From Rippkaea orientalis PCC 8801 (GTDB lineage Bacteria; Cyanobacteriota; Cyanobacteriia; Cyanobacteriales; Microcystaceae): DNA of 64,000 bases. The position numbers were made by a program, and so were the translations under genes. A model generated the notes under the pieces. It worked only from the letters and a program-made list of their open reading frames with translations. It did not search any database and had not been told where the DNA came from. Of this stretch, positions 51,532 to 63,770 are shown one piece after another. The stretch covers positions 3,504,097 through 3,568,096 of the forward strand of contig NC_011726.1 in assembly GCF_000021805.1 (NCBI RefSeq), given 5' to 3'. Within the stretch, counting starts at the first letter, position 1. Each line of letters opens with the position of its first letter.

Positions 51532-51559
51532 GCCTATTTCCTATTGCCTATTCCCTACG
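51532..51559. repeat. Degenerate heptamer repeat (GCCTATT-TCCTATT-GCCTATT-CCCTACG)
   Basis: Four 7-base units lie just before the ATG of the next gene. The period matches the other short heptamer arrays in the window. Confidence 0.75.
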
Positions 51560-51561
51560 CA

Positions 51562-52344
51562 ATGATAAATCCTATGATGACAACAACAAAAAATTTCTGC
51601 TTTTGTACTTTAGCTATTGGTCATGCTTATCGATTGATGGCTCAAGATTTAGCTCAAGATTTAGCTAAGTATTCTCCAGGGACTTTTTTTTATATTTTAA
51701 CCGATAATCCTCAAGATTTTGCATCTCAAAATAATGTGGTTGCTTTTAAATATTATCAACGAGGCATTCAACGGTGTTACAATGATAAACGATTCATCAT
51801 TGAACGGGTTTTCTCTGACTTTTCTACGGCTATTTATATTGATGCTGATACTAAAATTATTGATAACTTTCCTGATGAGTTGGTTTTTCCTCCTGGTGTT
51901 ACTGCGGTTCATGAAAATCTGATTGAACATATTACAAAATATCGCCCGGAAAGTTTAGAAATGATCAAGAAAGTTGCGAGTAAATTAGAAATTTCTCTAA
52001 CGGAAGCTCAGTGGATAGGAGAAGCATTATTTGTGGTTACTAAAGATGGGGGCAAAGGACAGGAATTTATTAATCTTTGGGGGTTAATTGCTACCTATGC
52101 TCAACTCAGAGGGATGCACAGTGGAGAAGGGAATTTAATGGGGTTAGCGGCTGCTAAAATTGGTTGGGATGTTAGCCTAAATGATAGTTGGAAAACTCTT
52201 AACAAACTGACTCAACATCTGGATGCTTCCCATTTTGTAAAAAGAAGTCGTTGGGAGCAGTTGAAGCGAACATTTGGCTATCATTATCGTCTGAATAAGG
52301 AACGGTTATTAGCGTTGAGAAACTTTGATTTTTACTACCGCTAA
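51562..52344 (+). CDS. GT-A-type glycosyltransferase-like protein
   Basis: The 260-residue protein has a DXD-type motif in AIYIDADTKIID, typical of metal-dependent GT-A glycosyltransferases, after a Rossmann-like start (NFCFCTLAIGHAYRLMAQDLAQDL...FYILTDNPQDF). The AVHENLIEH and GEGNLMGLAAAKIGWDV segments resemble the acceptor side of GT8-like families, without a clear match. ATG 51562 comes after a heptamer repeat; ATGs at 51574 and 51577 are alternatives. It is followed 27 bases later by hpd. Confidence 0.65.
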   Translation: MINPMMTTTKNFCFCTLAIGHAYRLMAQDLAQDLAKYSPGTFFYILTDNPQDFASQNNVVAFKYYQRGIQRCYNDKRFIIERVFSDFSTAIYIDADTKIIDNFPDELVFPPGVTAVHENLIEHITKYRPESLEMIKKVASKLEISLTEAQWIGEALFVVTKDGGKGQEFINLWGLIATYAQLRGMHSGEGNLMGLAAAKIGWDVSLNDSWKTLNKLTQHLDASHFVKRSRWEQLKRTFGYHYRLNKERLLALRNFDFYYR

Positions 52345-52371
52345 ATCGAGCATGAGCAAAAAAATGGGTGA

Positions 52372-53538
52372 ATGACTACCCATCAATTATTAGACAAGTT
52401 ACAATATGGAGAAACACTAACTCTTGACCAGCAACTAATGAGTGTTATGGAAATCGATCATATTCATTTCTACGTTGAAGATGCAGCACATCAACGAGAT
52501 TGGTTTATTGATAAAATGGGGTTTCAATCCATCAGCAACAGTATCCATGATGACACTTATAGCGAAGTAGTAGGGAATCAGTCTGTTTACTTTATCTTAT
52601 CTTCTCCCCTCAACGATGCTAGTCCAGTTTCTTATTACTTGAAATCTCATCCTCCGGGGGTTGCTGATGTTGCTTTTCGTGTTGACAATCTTAATTTTTT
52701 ATTAGACAAAGTATCCCGTTTTAAGGTCGAAATTATTAATCAATCTAGTCTAACAGCTTTTCCTCTAAATAAACCAGTGAAATTCGCGAAACTTAAAGGA
52801 TGGGGTTCTGTCAATCATACCTTAATTGATCAGGCAAGTCCTAGGACTTTTATTAGCTCAAAAATGATTGCTAAAAGCGATATTATTGGGATTGATCATG
52901 TTGTTTTAAATGTTCCTCAAGGTGAACTCCCCTTAGCCATAAATTGGTACAAAAATGTATTTGATTTTATAAGTCATCAACAGTTCAACATCCAAACAGA
53001 ACATTCGGGGTTATCTAGTGAAGCCTTAGTTGATAGTTCAGGAAAAGTACAATTTAATATTAATCAACCAAGTTCTACTAATTCTCAGATTCAGGAATTT
53101 TTAGACCATAATAACGGTTCAGGCATTCAACATATTGGTTTAAAATCAAGTAATATTTTACAAAGTGTTGCACAAATGCGTCAAAGGGGATTACCCTTTT
53201 TATCCGTTCCTAATTCCTATTACCAAAACCTAAAAGAATTGATTAGAAAATCGACAATTTCTTGTTTAAGCCAACAGGAACTAGAACAAATTGAAACTGA
53301 ACAAATTCTAGTTTGTTGGCCAGAAGATAACCCGACTTCAATCCTGATGCAAATTTTCACTCAACCCATTTTTAAGCAGCCGACTTTCTTTTTTGAATTA
53401 ATTCAAAGACGCAACCAAGCACAGGGATTTGGCCAAGGTAATTTTCAAGCGTTATTTGAAGCCATAGAATCAGAACAAATCAAGAGAAATAGGGTATCCT
53501 CACGAGTCACTTTACAGGCTGTAACACCCCAATCTTGA
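52372..53538 (+). CDS. hpd: 4-hydroxyphenylpyruvate dioxygenase
   Basis: This iron enzyme converts 4-hydroxyphenylpyruvate to homogentisate, the head-group precursor of tocopherol (and plastoquinone in plants). The 388-residue protein has two VOC domains; the iron ligands fit His176 (IGIDHVVLN), His254 (GIQHIGLK) and Glu342 (FFFELIQRR). The C-terminal GFGQGNFQALFEAIE is the classic HPPD gate-helix region. ATG 52372 lies 27 bases after the preceding gene's stop, so the two may be co-transcribed. Confidence 0.92.
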   Translation: MTTHQLLDKLQYGETLTLDQQLMSVMEIDHIHFYVEDAAHQRDWFIDKMGFQSISNSIHDDTYSEVVGNQSVYFILSSPLNDASPVSYYLKSHPPGVADVAFRVDNLNFLLDKVSRFKVEIINQSSLTAFPLNKPVKFAKLKGWGSVNHTLIDQASPRTFISSKMIAKSDIIGIDHVVLNVPQGELPLAINWYKNVFDFISHQQFNIQTEHSGLSSEALVDSSGKVQFNINQPSSTNSQIQEFLDHNNGSGIQHIGLKSSNILQSVAQMRQRGLPFLSVPNSYYQNLKELIRKSTISCLSQQELEQIETEQILVCWPEDNPTSILMQIFTQPIFKQPTFFFELIQRRNQAQGFGQGNFQALFEAIESEQIKRNRVSSRVTLQAVTPQS

Positions 53539-53543
53539 TTCTT

Positions 53544-53570
53544 ATCAATGTAAATAGATGTAACATTGAT
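53544..53570 (+). terminator. Hairpin after hpd, possible terminator
   Basis: ATCAATGT (53544-53551) pairs with ACATTGAT (53563-53570), giving an 8-base perfect stem with an 11-base loop five bases after the hpd stop. Only a weak T-tract (TGTTT) follows. Confidence 0.5.
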
Positions 53571-53706
53571 TGTTTAAGGTTCATTCTAGAGTTATAGTTA
53601 TTTCAGTAACTTTAGATACAAACTTAAATGACCGTCAAGTTAAGAATATAAAATATCCATAAAGAATCAAGGCGTTCTCAAAAGTTGTGTCTACAATCTT
53701 TGCAAA

Positions 53707-54063
53707 ATGTCTTCTGAAATCTTAACAAAAATGAACATAGTAAATCGATTAATGGTAACGACTGCCTCTAGCTCTGTGATTGTCGCCTTAGCTAGTCAGT
53801 CTGTTTGGGGGTTAGAGATTTCTCCTCATTTTCGAGGAATTGAAAGAATCAATCAGGCAGCCACGACCCCAATGGCATTAATTCAGAACAGTTCTTTGAT
53901 TTCTAGTTCAAATCGAGCGATACCCGTTCAAGATTCCGTTCTTTCTACTCCTATTCCCCAACCCATCACTGGGATATTTTTCTTAGTCATGGGGGGATTA
54001 GGGGGATTTTTTAAACTCAAGATTGCCCATGCTAAACTGCAACAAAGTTCTGAAGAAAGCTAA
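53707..54063 (+). CDS. Exported small protein with a PEP-CTERM-like tail
   Basis: The 118-residue protein has a signal-like N-terminus (VNRLMVTTASSSVIVALASQSVWG), a polar middle, and a C-terminal tail PIPQPITGIFFLVMGGLGGFFKLK followed by a short polar end. This resembles PEP-CTERM sorting signals (motif, hydrophobic helix, basic cluster), but the motif is P-I-P-Q-P and not a canonical V-P-E-P. The extra 14 residues after the basic cluster argue against a classical signal. The start may also be the ATG at 53731. Function unknown. Confidence 0.6.
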   Translation: MSSEILTKMNIVNRLMVTTASSSVIVALASQSVWGLEISPHFRGIERINQAATTPMALIQNSSLISSSNRAIPVQDSVLSTPIPQPITGIFFLVMGGLGGFFKLKIAHAKLQQSSEES

Positions 54064-54125
54064 ATTATTAATTAGCATAAAATGATTAAAAATCAAAATT
54101 GACTAATTTTAACGACTGCTTTTAA

Positions 54126-56099
54126 ATGAACTTTAACTATGGACGAGACATTTGTGGCCACTTAACCCTTGCTTCATCAAGAGAATGGTTAATCACTAAT
54201 GGCATTGGAGGCTATGGTTGTGGGACAATCTCTGGGATGCTAACCCGTTGTTATCATGGGTTACTCATTGCTGCTTTAAAACCCCCCTTAAAACGAACGT
54301 TACTCCTAACAAAACTCGATGAAACCCTGCAATATTGCGATCGCGTTTATCAACTCACCACCAACCGATGGAGTGATGGCAGTATTTCTCCCCGTGGCTA
54401 CCTTTACTTAGAAAATTTTTGTTTAGAAGGAACCATTCCAGTGTGGACTTTTGCCTGTGGAGATGCCTTAATTGAGAAGCGAGTTTGGATGGAACACGGC
54501 GCAAATACAACCTATATTCAGTATCAGTTTAAACGTGGTAGTGCCTCAATCGATCTGACCCTAAAAGCCTTTTTTAATTATCGAGATCACAATGGAACCA
54601 CCCAGTCAGGAGATTGGCAAATTGCCGTAGAAGAAGTTGATCGCGGCGTTGGTATTCAGGCCTTTCCTGAAGCAACCCCCTTCTATTTATTCACTGACTC
54701 AGGAGAAATTTTCCCTAATTCCCATTGGCATTTAGCCTTTGATTTAGCCATGGAACGCTATCGAGGGTTATGGGATCGAGACGATCATTACCAAGGGGCT
54801 ACTATTCAGACCATTCTTAACCCTGGAGACTCCATAACTATTATTGCCAGTACTGATCGCTATCCTAACCACAATGGAAAAATAGCCCTCGAAAAACGTT
54901 ATCATTATCAACAGGAATTACTCAAAAACTATCCGTCTTCTGATCCCCCATGGATCAAACAATTAGTCTTAGCAGCCGATCAATTTATTGTTGATCGCCC
55001 CTTAACCGATAACCCCGACGGCAAAACCATCATAGCGGGATATCCTTGGTTCGCCGACTGGGGACGGGATACCATGATCGCCTTACCTGGGTTAACCTTA
55101 ACAACGGGTCGGCCGGAAATTGCCCGTCAGATCCTTAGTACCTTTGCGAAATACCTTGATGGGGGAATGTTACCCAATGTTTTCCCCGATCAGGGCGAAA
55201 CCCCCCAATATAATACGGTAGATGCCATTCTCTGGTATTTTGAAGCGATTCGTGCCTATTATACCGCCACAGAAGATAAGGAATTAATCGCGCAACTCTT
55301 CCCCTTGTTGCAGGAAGTCATTGACTGGCATCGTCGCGGAACTCGTTACAATATCCATCTAGATGAAGATGGCTTAATTTATGCGGGGGAAGCGGGAAGT
55401 CAACTGACTTGGATGGATGCTAAGGTAGGGGACTGGGTGGTCACTCCTCGTCAGGGTAAACCCGTGGAGGTGAATGCTCTATGGTACAATGCTTTAGTGA
55501 TTATGGCTTATTTTGCTGAAATTTTGCAGCAACCGACGGCAGAATATCAACAAATGGCAGAACATACCCATCAAGGGTTTCAACGGTTTTGGGAGCCGTC
55601 TTTGAACTATTGCTATGATGTATTAGATACCCCTGAAGGGGATGATTCTTCGTTGCGACCGAATCAAATTTTTGCTGTCTCTTTACCCAAATTTAAAACA
55701 ACCACTCCCCTGTTAAATCATCAGCAAGAAAAAGCCATTGTTGATATTGTGGCGAGGGAATTAGTCACTTCCTTTGGACTGCGATCGCTATCTCCTAATC
55801 ATCCCCACTATCAAGGCCATTATGGTGGCGATCAAGTGAGTCGAGATGGTAGCTATCATCAAGGAATTGTCTGGGGATGGTTAATCGGTCATTTTGTTGA
55901 CTCCTATTGGAAAGTTTATCATGATATTTCAGGGGCATTAAGTTTCCTTAAACCGATGGCTAATCATCTCGATGATGCTTGTATTGGTAGCATTAGTGAA
56001 ATTTTTGATGGCGATCTTCCGTTACTTCCTAGAGGCTGTTTTGCCCAAGCTTGGAGTGTCTCAGAAGTGCTCCGAGTTTGGCGAGAAATCAGTCAATAG
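54126..56099 (+). CDS. Glycogen debranching enzyme (bacterial GDE, GH133-type amylo-alpha-1,6-glucosidase)
   Basis: The 657-residue protein has the bacterial GDE N-terminal domain (SREWLITNGIGGYGCGTISGMLTRCYHGLLIAAL) and a C-terminal (alpha/alpha)6 catalytic domain with FADWGRDTMIALPGLTLTTGRPEIARQIL, PNVFPDQGETPQYNTVDAILWYFEAIRAY, TWMDAKVGDWVVTPRQGKPVEVNALWYNAL and DQVSRDGSYHQGIVWGWLIGHFVDSY. It removes alpha-1,6 branches during glycogen breakdown, complementing glgP at 33374. ATG 54126 fits. A Uma2 gene follows 26 bases after its stop. Confidence 0.9.
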   Translation: MNFNYGRDICGHLTLASSREWLITNGIGGYGCGTISGMLTRCYHGLLIAALKPPLKRTLLLTKLDETLQYCDRVYQLTTNRWSDGSISPRGYLYLENFCLEGTIPVWTFACGDALIEKRVWMEHGANTTYIQYQFKRGSASIDLTLKAFFNYRDHNGTTQSGDWQIAVEEVDRGVGIQAFPEATPFYLFTDSGEIFPNSHWHLAFDLAMERYRGLWDRDDHYQGATIQTILNPGDSITIIASTDRYPNHNGKIALEKRYHYQQELLKNYPSSDPPWIKQLVLAADQFIVDRPLTDNPDGKTIIAGYPWFADWGRDTMIALPGLTLTTGRPEIARQILSTFAKYLDGGMLPNVFPDQGETPQYNTVDAILWYFEAIRAYYTATEDKELIAQLFPLLQEVIDWHRRGTRYNIHLDEDGLIYAGEAGSQLTWMDAKVGDWVVTPRQGKPVEVNALWYNALVIMAYFAEILQQPTAEYQQMAEHTHQGFQRFWEPSLNYCYDVLDTPEGDDSSLRPNQIFAVSLPKFKTTTPLLNHQQEKAIVDIVARELVTSFGLRSLSPNHPHYQGHYGGDQVSRDGSYHQGIVWGWLIGHFVDSYWKVYHDISGALSFLKPMANHLDDACIGSISEIFDGDLPLLPRGCFAQAWSVSEVLRVWREISQ

Positions 56100-56125
56100 T
56101 TAATAGTATAAAAGGAGTTAATATC

Positions 56126-56701
56126 ATGGCAATTTTAACCGATGGAACTCATCAAAAAATAGTCACTGATGAAGAATTTATGTTTTTACCTGAAGAGGGA
56201 GGTCACTATGAATTAATTAATGGAGAAGTGGTTGATATGGGTAATTCAGGGATGGAGCATGGTAATATTAGTGCCTATCTCTGTGGGTTAATTGAGTTAT
56301 ATGCTCGTCGTCAAAAATTAGGAGTTACTTGTGATTCTAGCACCGCGTTTAGTTTAAAATCGGGTAATAAAAGATCCCCTGATGTTTCCTTTGTGATAAA
56401 AGAGCGTTTACAGGGAATAAAACGATTACCTAAAGGCTATTTTCAAGGAGCTCCCGATTTAGTGGTAGAAGTTATTTCTCCTAACAACACCTTTGAGGAG
56501 TTGCATCAAAAAATCGTTGAGTATTTTGACAATGGTTGTCGATTACTTTGGGTCATTAATCCCGATGAAAAAACCGTCTTAGTTTATCATAAACCAGAAC
56601 CAGATAAATTATTAAAAGTTACTGATAATTTAGACGGAGAGGATATTTTACCCGGATTTACTCTATCAGTTTCTGAGTTATTTATGCAATTCGATTTTTA
56701 A
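56126..56701 (+). CDS. Uma2-family (DUF820) putative endonuclease
   Basis: The 191-residue protein shows FMFLPEEGGHYELINGEVVDMGNSGMEHGNISAYLCGLIELYARR, RSPDVSFVIKERL in the middle, and LVVEVISPNNTFEELHQKIVEYFDNGCRLLWVINPDEKTV, the Uma2 core with ExxS and K. ATG 56126 is preceded by AAAGGAG; an upstream ATG at 56051 lies inside the debranching enzyme gene and is a shadow. Predicted nuclease with unknown role. Confidence 0.9.
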   Translation: MAILTDGTHQKIVTDEEFMFLPEEGGHYELINGEVVDMGNSGMEHGNISAYLCGLIELYARRQKLGVTCDSSTAFSLKSGNKRSPDVSFVIKERLQGIKRLPKGYFQGAPDLVVEVISPNNTFEELHQKIVEYFDNGCRLLWVINPDEKTVLVYHKPEPDKLLKVTDNLDGEDILPGFTLSVSELFMQFDF

Positions 56702-56728
56702 TTGTCTTGTTTGGGCTATTCTGACTAA

Positions 56729-58984
56729 CTAAATAATATTATTGGCTACTGCTCCTAAAATCGGTAAATTCAAAGTTTCAATGTCTTTAATGGCTTTTTT
56801 GGCTAAAGATTGAGGTGTTTTTTGGACGGTGACTACCATTAAAATTCCATCCATTTTAGATCCCAAAAATTTAATATCTGGATTATCAAAAAAGTGAGGA
56901 ACATCATAAATCACTAAATCATACAGCATCGGTAATTCTTCGATTAAATATTGCATCCTTGCTGACCATAACCGTTTAGGAGGATGAGGGGTTGCTTTGC
57001 CAGTGGTTAAAATAAATAAATTCTCAGTATTAGGTACAGATTGAATCACCTCTTTAGGGGAAATATCTTCATTAATCACTTGACATAATCCTGCATCATT
57101 AGAAACCTCTAATAAGGTATGAAGTTGTGGTTTATGCCAATTAACATCGACCAAAAGTACCCTCTGTCCTGCTGTTGCAGCACTTATTGCTAAATTCATC
57201 GCTACCGTTGATTGACCATCTTTAGACTCAACCGAAGTTATTAATAGGGAACGAATCGTTTTAGAGGGGAGTAGAGAAAGTTTCGCATAAAGATCATCAA
57301 AAGCAAGAAGAAAAGGAGAATCATAGAACTCATCTGATGCGTCGGAGTTAAGGGGTTCCTTCTGATGAGTTGCTTCTAATTCAGGGGTTTCTTTTGAAGC
57401 GTTTGATTCAAGGGCGATCGCTTCTACGATTTGGCTGCGATCATCTTTAGGAATATTAATCATCAGAGGGATAGACAATATATCAGGGACATCCTCGGAG
57501 CTAAAAAAGATATTTCGCCGTTTTTCCCAAATAATGGCTGCTGCCATCCCAATAAACAGTCCCCCCCCGACTCCTGCTGCAATTTTCTTTTTGCGCGATG
57601 GGGGTTCCCCAATGGGTTTACCATCTTCATCCAAAGGAATTTGGGGTTTAGAAATTAATTGCCAAGGAAGATCTTGGGCTGATTCTACTTTGAGGGTTTC
57701 TCTCTGTAATAATAGTTTATTGAGGAGTTCTTCCGTTAGCTGAATTTGACGTTGTACATCGCTGTATTCATTGATTAATTTAGGGTAACGTTTGGATTGT
57801 CTTTCTAGCTGCTGTTGCGCTTCGATAAGGGGTTTACGCTGATTTTCTATAACTTTTATTTGATTGGTCGTTTCTACCAATTGTTGAATCATTTGTAACC
57901 GTGTGGGCTCTTGATATTCTAGTGCAGCAGAGTTGGGAGCAATAACTAAAGATTTTTTAGTAATAATTGCTTGGGTTTTTTGGTTAAGTAATTCTAAAAG
58001 ATTTTGTTTTTGGTCTTGTAAAGACTGAACTTGATGACTCTTATTGGTAAAAGTAGCCGAATTGACGGCAATTTGTCGATCTATTTCTTGGATTTGTGCC
58101 ATTAGGGCTAAGCGATCAGGATCTTGACTCAGGGTCGATGCGGCAAATGCTTCATCAGGACTTAGGTTCAGTTGTTTTTGTAAACTACTTGCTAGGGTTT
58201 GTAAGGATTTGAATTGAGTATCTAGGCTAAATATCTGTTCTTTAAGTCCGCTAACTTGGGTTAATACCTCGCTATTTTTTGTTAAAGGATCGATTAATTC
58301 GTATTGCTGTCTGAGTTTTTCCTGTCTTGATTTGAGAGTAGCTAATCTTTCCTGTAAATTAGGCAGTTGGTTATCGATAAATTTAACCCCTGCTTTAATA
58401 TTTGTTTCCCTATCTTCACCACTGTATTTAACAAAAATGTCAGCCGCCGTTGCTAAAATTTCTTGAACTTCTTGGGGATTTTCTCCTGTATAGGAAACTG
58501 CAAAAATCTTGGTTTCTGAGCCTCTACGGGCATTTTCGCCTAGACTAGCTCGATTTACTTTGAGGTTGTCCCGTAGATCTTTCCAAATAGCAGGAACTGG
58601 ACGGTTAAGTTGCTTTTTATGGACATCCTGGGCAATTTGAAAAGTCATCCCTGGACTGGTTAAAAAGACTAAATTAGTCGGATAATCTAATTCAAATAAG
58701 GCTTCATCAGGAACCCCGCCCGTTCTTGCTAAAGTGGTAGGATTAGTCAGTTTTGCACTTGAGGTAATCGGTTCTACGAGTAGGTAGAAACTCCCGGTAT
58801 AGGTGTAGGGATCATTAGCACTCACCATCCATCCAGCAAAGGTCGTTAAGCTAGTTATTCCAGCAATTAACCATGCTTTTCTCAAAAAAGTTCGGACATA
58901 AGGACGGAAACCTGGACTTTTTTTCGATGAGGACTCAACTTCTTCTAGTTCTTCTTCTGGTAAGTAGGGTAATGGGGCATTCAC
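56729..58984 (-). CDS. Wzc-like polysaccharide co-polymerase/BY-kinase with altered Walker A
   Basis: The 751-residue protein has an N-terminal membrane segment (about residues 38-53), a periplasmic Wzz-type domain with long coiled coils (about 210-430), a second membrane segment (AAGVGGGLFIGMAAAIIW near 470) and a cytoplasmic BY-kinase-like domain (about 560-750). In the kinase domain the Walker A reads SVESKDGQSTVAMNLA: Gln581 replaces the invariant Lys of GK(S/T). Walker A' (VLLVDVNWHKP, Asp603) and Walker B (LVIYDVPHF, Asp684) remain. The usual tyrosine-rich C-terminal tail is missing. It probably regulates chain length in polysaccharide export, perhaps without kinase activity. Confidence 0.9.
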   Translation of the reverse strand: MNAPLPYLPEEELEEVESSSKKSPGFRPYVRTFLRKAWLIAGITSLTTFAGWMVSANDPYTYTGSFYLLVEPITSSAKLTNPTTLARTGGVPDEALFELDYPTNLVFLTSPGMTFQIAQDVHKKQLNRPVPAIWKDLRDNLKVNRASLGENARRGSETKIFAVSYTGENPQEVQEILATAADIFVKYSGEDRETNIKAGVKFIDNQLPNLQERLATLKSRQEKLRQQYELIDPLTKNSEVLTQVSGLKEQIFSLDTQFKSLQTLASSLQKQLNLSPDEAFAASTLSQDPDRLALMAQIQEIDRQIAVNSATFTNKSHQVQSLQDQKQNLLELLNQKTQAIITKKSLVIAPNSAALEYQEPTRLQMIQQLVETTNQIKVIENQRKPLIEAQQQLERQSKRYPKLINEYSDVQRQIQLTEELLNKLLLQRETLKVESAQDLPWQLISKPQIPLDEDGKPIGEPPSRKKKIAAGVGGGLFIGMAAAIIWEKRRNIFFSSEDVPDILSIPLMINIPKDDRSQIVEAIALESNASKETPELEATHQKEPLNSDASDEFYDSPFLLAFDDLYAKLSLLPSKTIRSLLITSVESKDGQSTVAMNLAISAATAGQRVLLVDVNWHKPQLHTLLEVSNDAGLCQVINEDISPKEVIQSVPNTENLFILTTGKATPHPPKRLWSARMQYLIEELPMLYDLVIYDVPHFFDNPDIKFLGSKMDGILMVVTVQKTPQSLAKKAIKDIETLNLPILGAVANNII

Positions 58985-59150
58985 TAGCTAATCTAACTCA
59001 TTTAAAATAGTTATTTTCACTTTACATTGTAACTGAGATAATTGACTTCGCCAACTAAGTCAATAACGAAGTTTTCCATGATAAGCTTAGGTTAAGTTCC
59101 CTTTAATAACAGGAATTTCTTTCTCCTTTTAACAATCTTTGCACTTTTTA

Positions 59151-59483
59151 TTAGACTGACTTGGGGATTAAATAACAGTCTGAATGTCTGTGATCATAAC
59201 CGCACTGAAGCTTAACTGTCTGTTGCTTTCTATCGTTAGCTTCACATAAAACCCATCCATCTCCATCTTCATCTTTTCCTTGACATTTCAACGCATTTAA
59301 TTGATTGCCATGAGCAAAGGCTCTTAGGTTTCGTTCAGCAGGTTTTCTAATTTGCTGACTTTCAGGAGATTCTAAAAGATTGTGGAGGGCAATAATGATA
59401 ATAATCGTCATAATAATTAGTCCAATAATCAGATCGAGTAAAGTAAATCCTCGGTTTTTTGATTGGTAAGATTTTAAGATCAT
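59151..59483 (-). CDS. Type IV prepilin-like protein
   Basis: The 110-residue protein has a prepilin signal: a basic leader KSYQSKNRG, the cleavage site G|FTLLDLIIGLIIMTIIIIIAL and a long hydrophobic helix. The residue at +5, normally Glu, is Asp here (FTLLD), a conservative change. The mature part has Cys pairs (LKCQGKDEDGDGWVLCE and LQCGYDHRHSDCY) that may form disulfides. The start is ATG 59483; a TTG 7 codons upstream is possible. It is probably a minor pilin or pseudopilin of type IV pili. Confidence 0.75.
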   Translation of the reverse strand: MILKSYQSKNRGFTLLDLIIGLIIMTIIIIIALHNLLESPESQQIRKPAERNLRAFAHGNQLNALKCQGKDEDGDGWVLCEANDRKQQTVKLQCGYDHRHSDCYLIPKSV

Positions 59484-59678
59484 TGTATTAATTAAATTTA
59501 TCAAGAGATTTTGACCAAGTAAATAGTAACAGTAAATTTTACCTAAGTCGTGGGATGTAGACTGATCAATTCAATAATAACACATAATTTCCCCAGAGGA
59601 ATGAGACAAATAGGGTATGATTTAGCTAACGCTACCATTGTATGCTTTAATCAAAATAAATGACTTAAGGATTATCTG

Positions 59679-62670
<2,992 letters not shown>

Positions 62671-62736
62671 AAAAATTAGTCAAGGAACTGCTAAGATAAA
62701 GGGGTTAATTGTAGTATAATGCGGTCAGAAGTCCCT

Positions 62737-63729
62737 ATGAAAGCCAATGAACTGATTGAGCGTTATTCGTCTGGAGAAACTCACTTTAATGGGTTAAAAT
62801 TACCTGGAATTAACCTAGTTGGTGCGGATTTAATTGGCATTATTTTTAATGAAGCCGATCTTCATGGAGCGAATTTTTTATTAGCTTACCTCAACCGAGC
62901 CAGCTTTACCCAAGCGAATTTAGTAGAAACCAATTTAAGCGGAGCTAATCTCAGTCAAGCCGATCTTAGTGGAGCCGATCTTCGCAGTGCTATCTTACAT
63001 GGAGCCATTTTACAAGGAGCTAATCTTAGGGATACGGATATTACCCTAGCCATCCTTTTAGACGCTAATCTAGTCGCAGCAGATTTACGCGGAGCCGATT
63101 TGAGTGGGGCAACCCTGACAGGGGCTTGTCTGCGGGGGGCAAATATGCGCCAGGAGAAAAAAAGTTACTATACCAATCTCCAGGCAGTTAATTTGACCAA
63201 AGCCGACCTTCAAGGGGCAAATATGAAGGGGGTTGATCTTAGTCGTGCCAATCTGACGGGAGCCAATCTCAAAGAAGCTAACCTGCGAGACTCCGATCTT
63301 CGCAAAGCCGATCTCACCGATGCTAATCTTAAAGGAGCGTTACTCACAGATACCAATTTTACCGGGGCTAAACTCACAGGAGCCAATCTAACGAATGCTA
63401 ATTTAGTCCGAGCCCAGATGTCCCATACTGATATGGTAGGTGTGATGGCCAAGGGTTCTGTGATGACCCATGCTGATTTGAGTCGTGCCAATCTCAGTCA
63501 AGCGAATTTAGACCTAAGTCGCATGAATCATGCTGATTTGAGCCGCTCTAATTTATCAGGAGCCAGTTTTAAGGATGCTGAGTTAGTCGAGGTTTTCTTA
63601 GCTAAAGCTAATCTGATGGGAGCTAATTTAACCCAAGCCAATTTAACTCGGGCTGAGTTGATGAGTGCTAATTTAACGGGTGCGATTTTGCGCGGGGCAA
63701 CCATGCCAGATGGTCGCGTTCGGGATTAA
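62737..63729 (+). CDS. Pentapeptide-repeat protein
   Basis: The 330-residue protein consists almost entirely of A(D/N)LxX pentapeptide repeats ([19 protein letters not shown] onward), with a short N-terminal non-repeat ([22 protein letters not shown]), the usual start in cyanobacterial members. It has no signal or membrane segment and should form a long right-handed beta-helix. A break in the pattern occurs around [19 protein letters not shown] 62737 is preferred to ATG 62719, which would add six residues. Function unknown; these proteins usually serve as protein-binding scaffolds. Confidence 0.88.
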   Translation: MKANELIERYSSGETHFNGLKLPGINLVGADLIGIIFNEADLHGANFLLAYLNRASFTQANLVETNLSGANLSQADLSGADLRSAILHGAILQGANLRDTDITLAILLDANLVAADLRGADLSGATLTGACLRGANMRQEKKSYYTNLQAVNLTKADLQGANMKGVDLSRANLTGANLKEANLRDSDLRKADLTDANLKGALLTDTNFTGAKLTGANLTNANLVRAQMSHTDMVGVMAKGSVMTHADLSRANLSQANLDLSRMNHADLSRSNLSGASFKDAELVEVFLAKANLMGANLTQANLTRAELMSANLTGAILRGATMPDGRVRD

Positions 63730-63770
63730 AGAAGGATAGAAAAATTGTTGAGCAATTAGGAGTATCCCTG

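Noticed and set aside
63210-63491. Long minus-strand frame inside the pentapeptide gene
   Set aside because: The repetitive codon pattern of pentapeptide repeats creates open frames on the other strand; the translated product is low-complexity.
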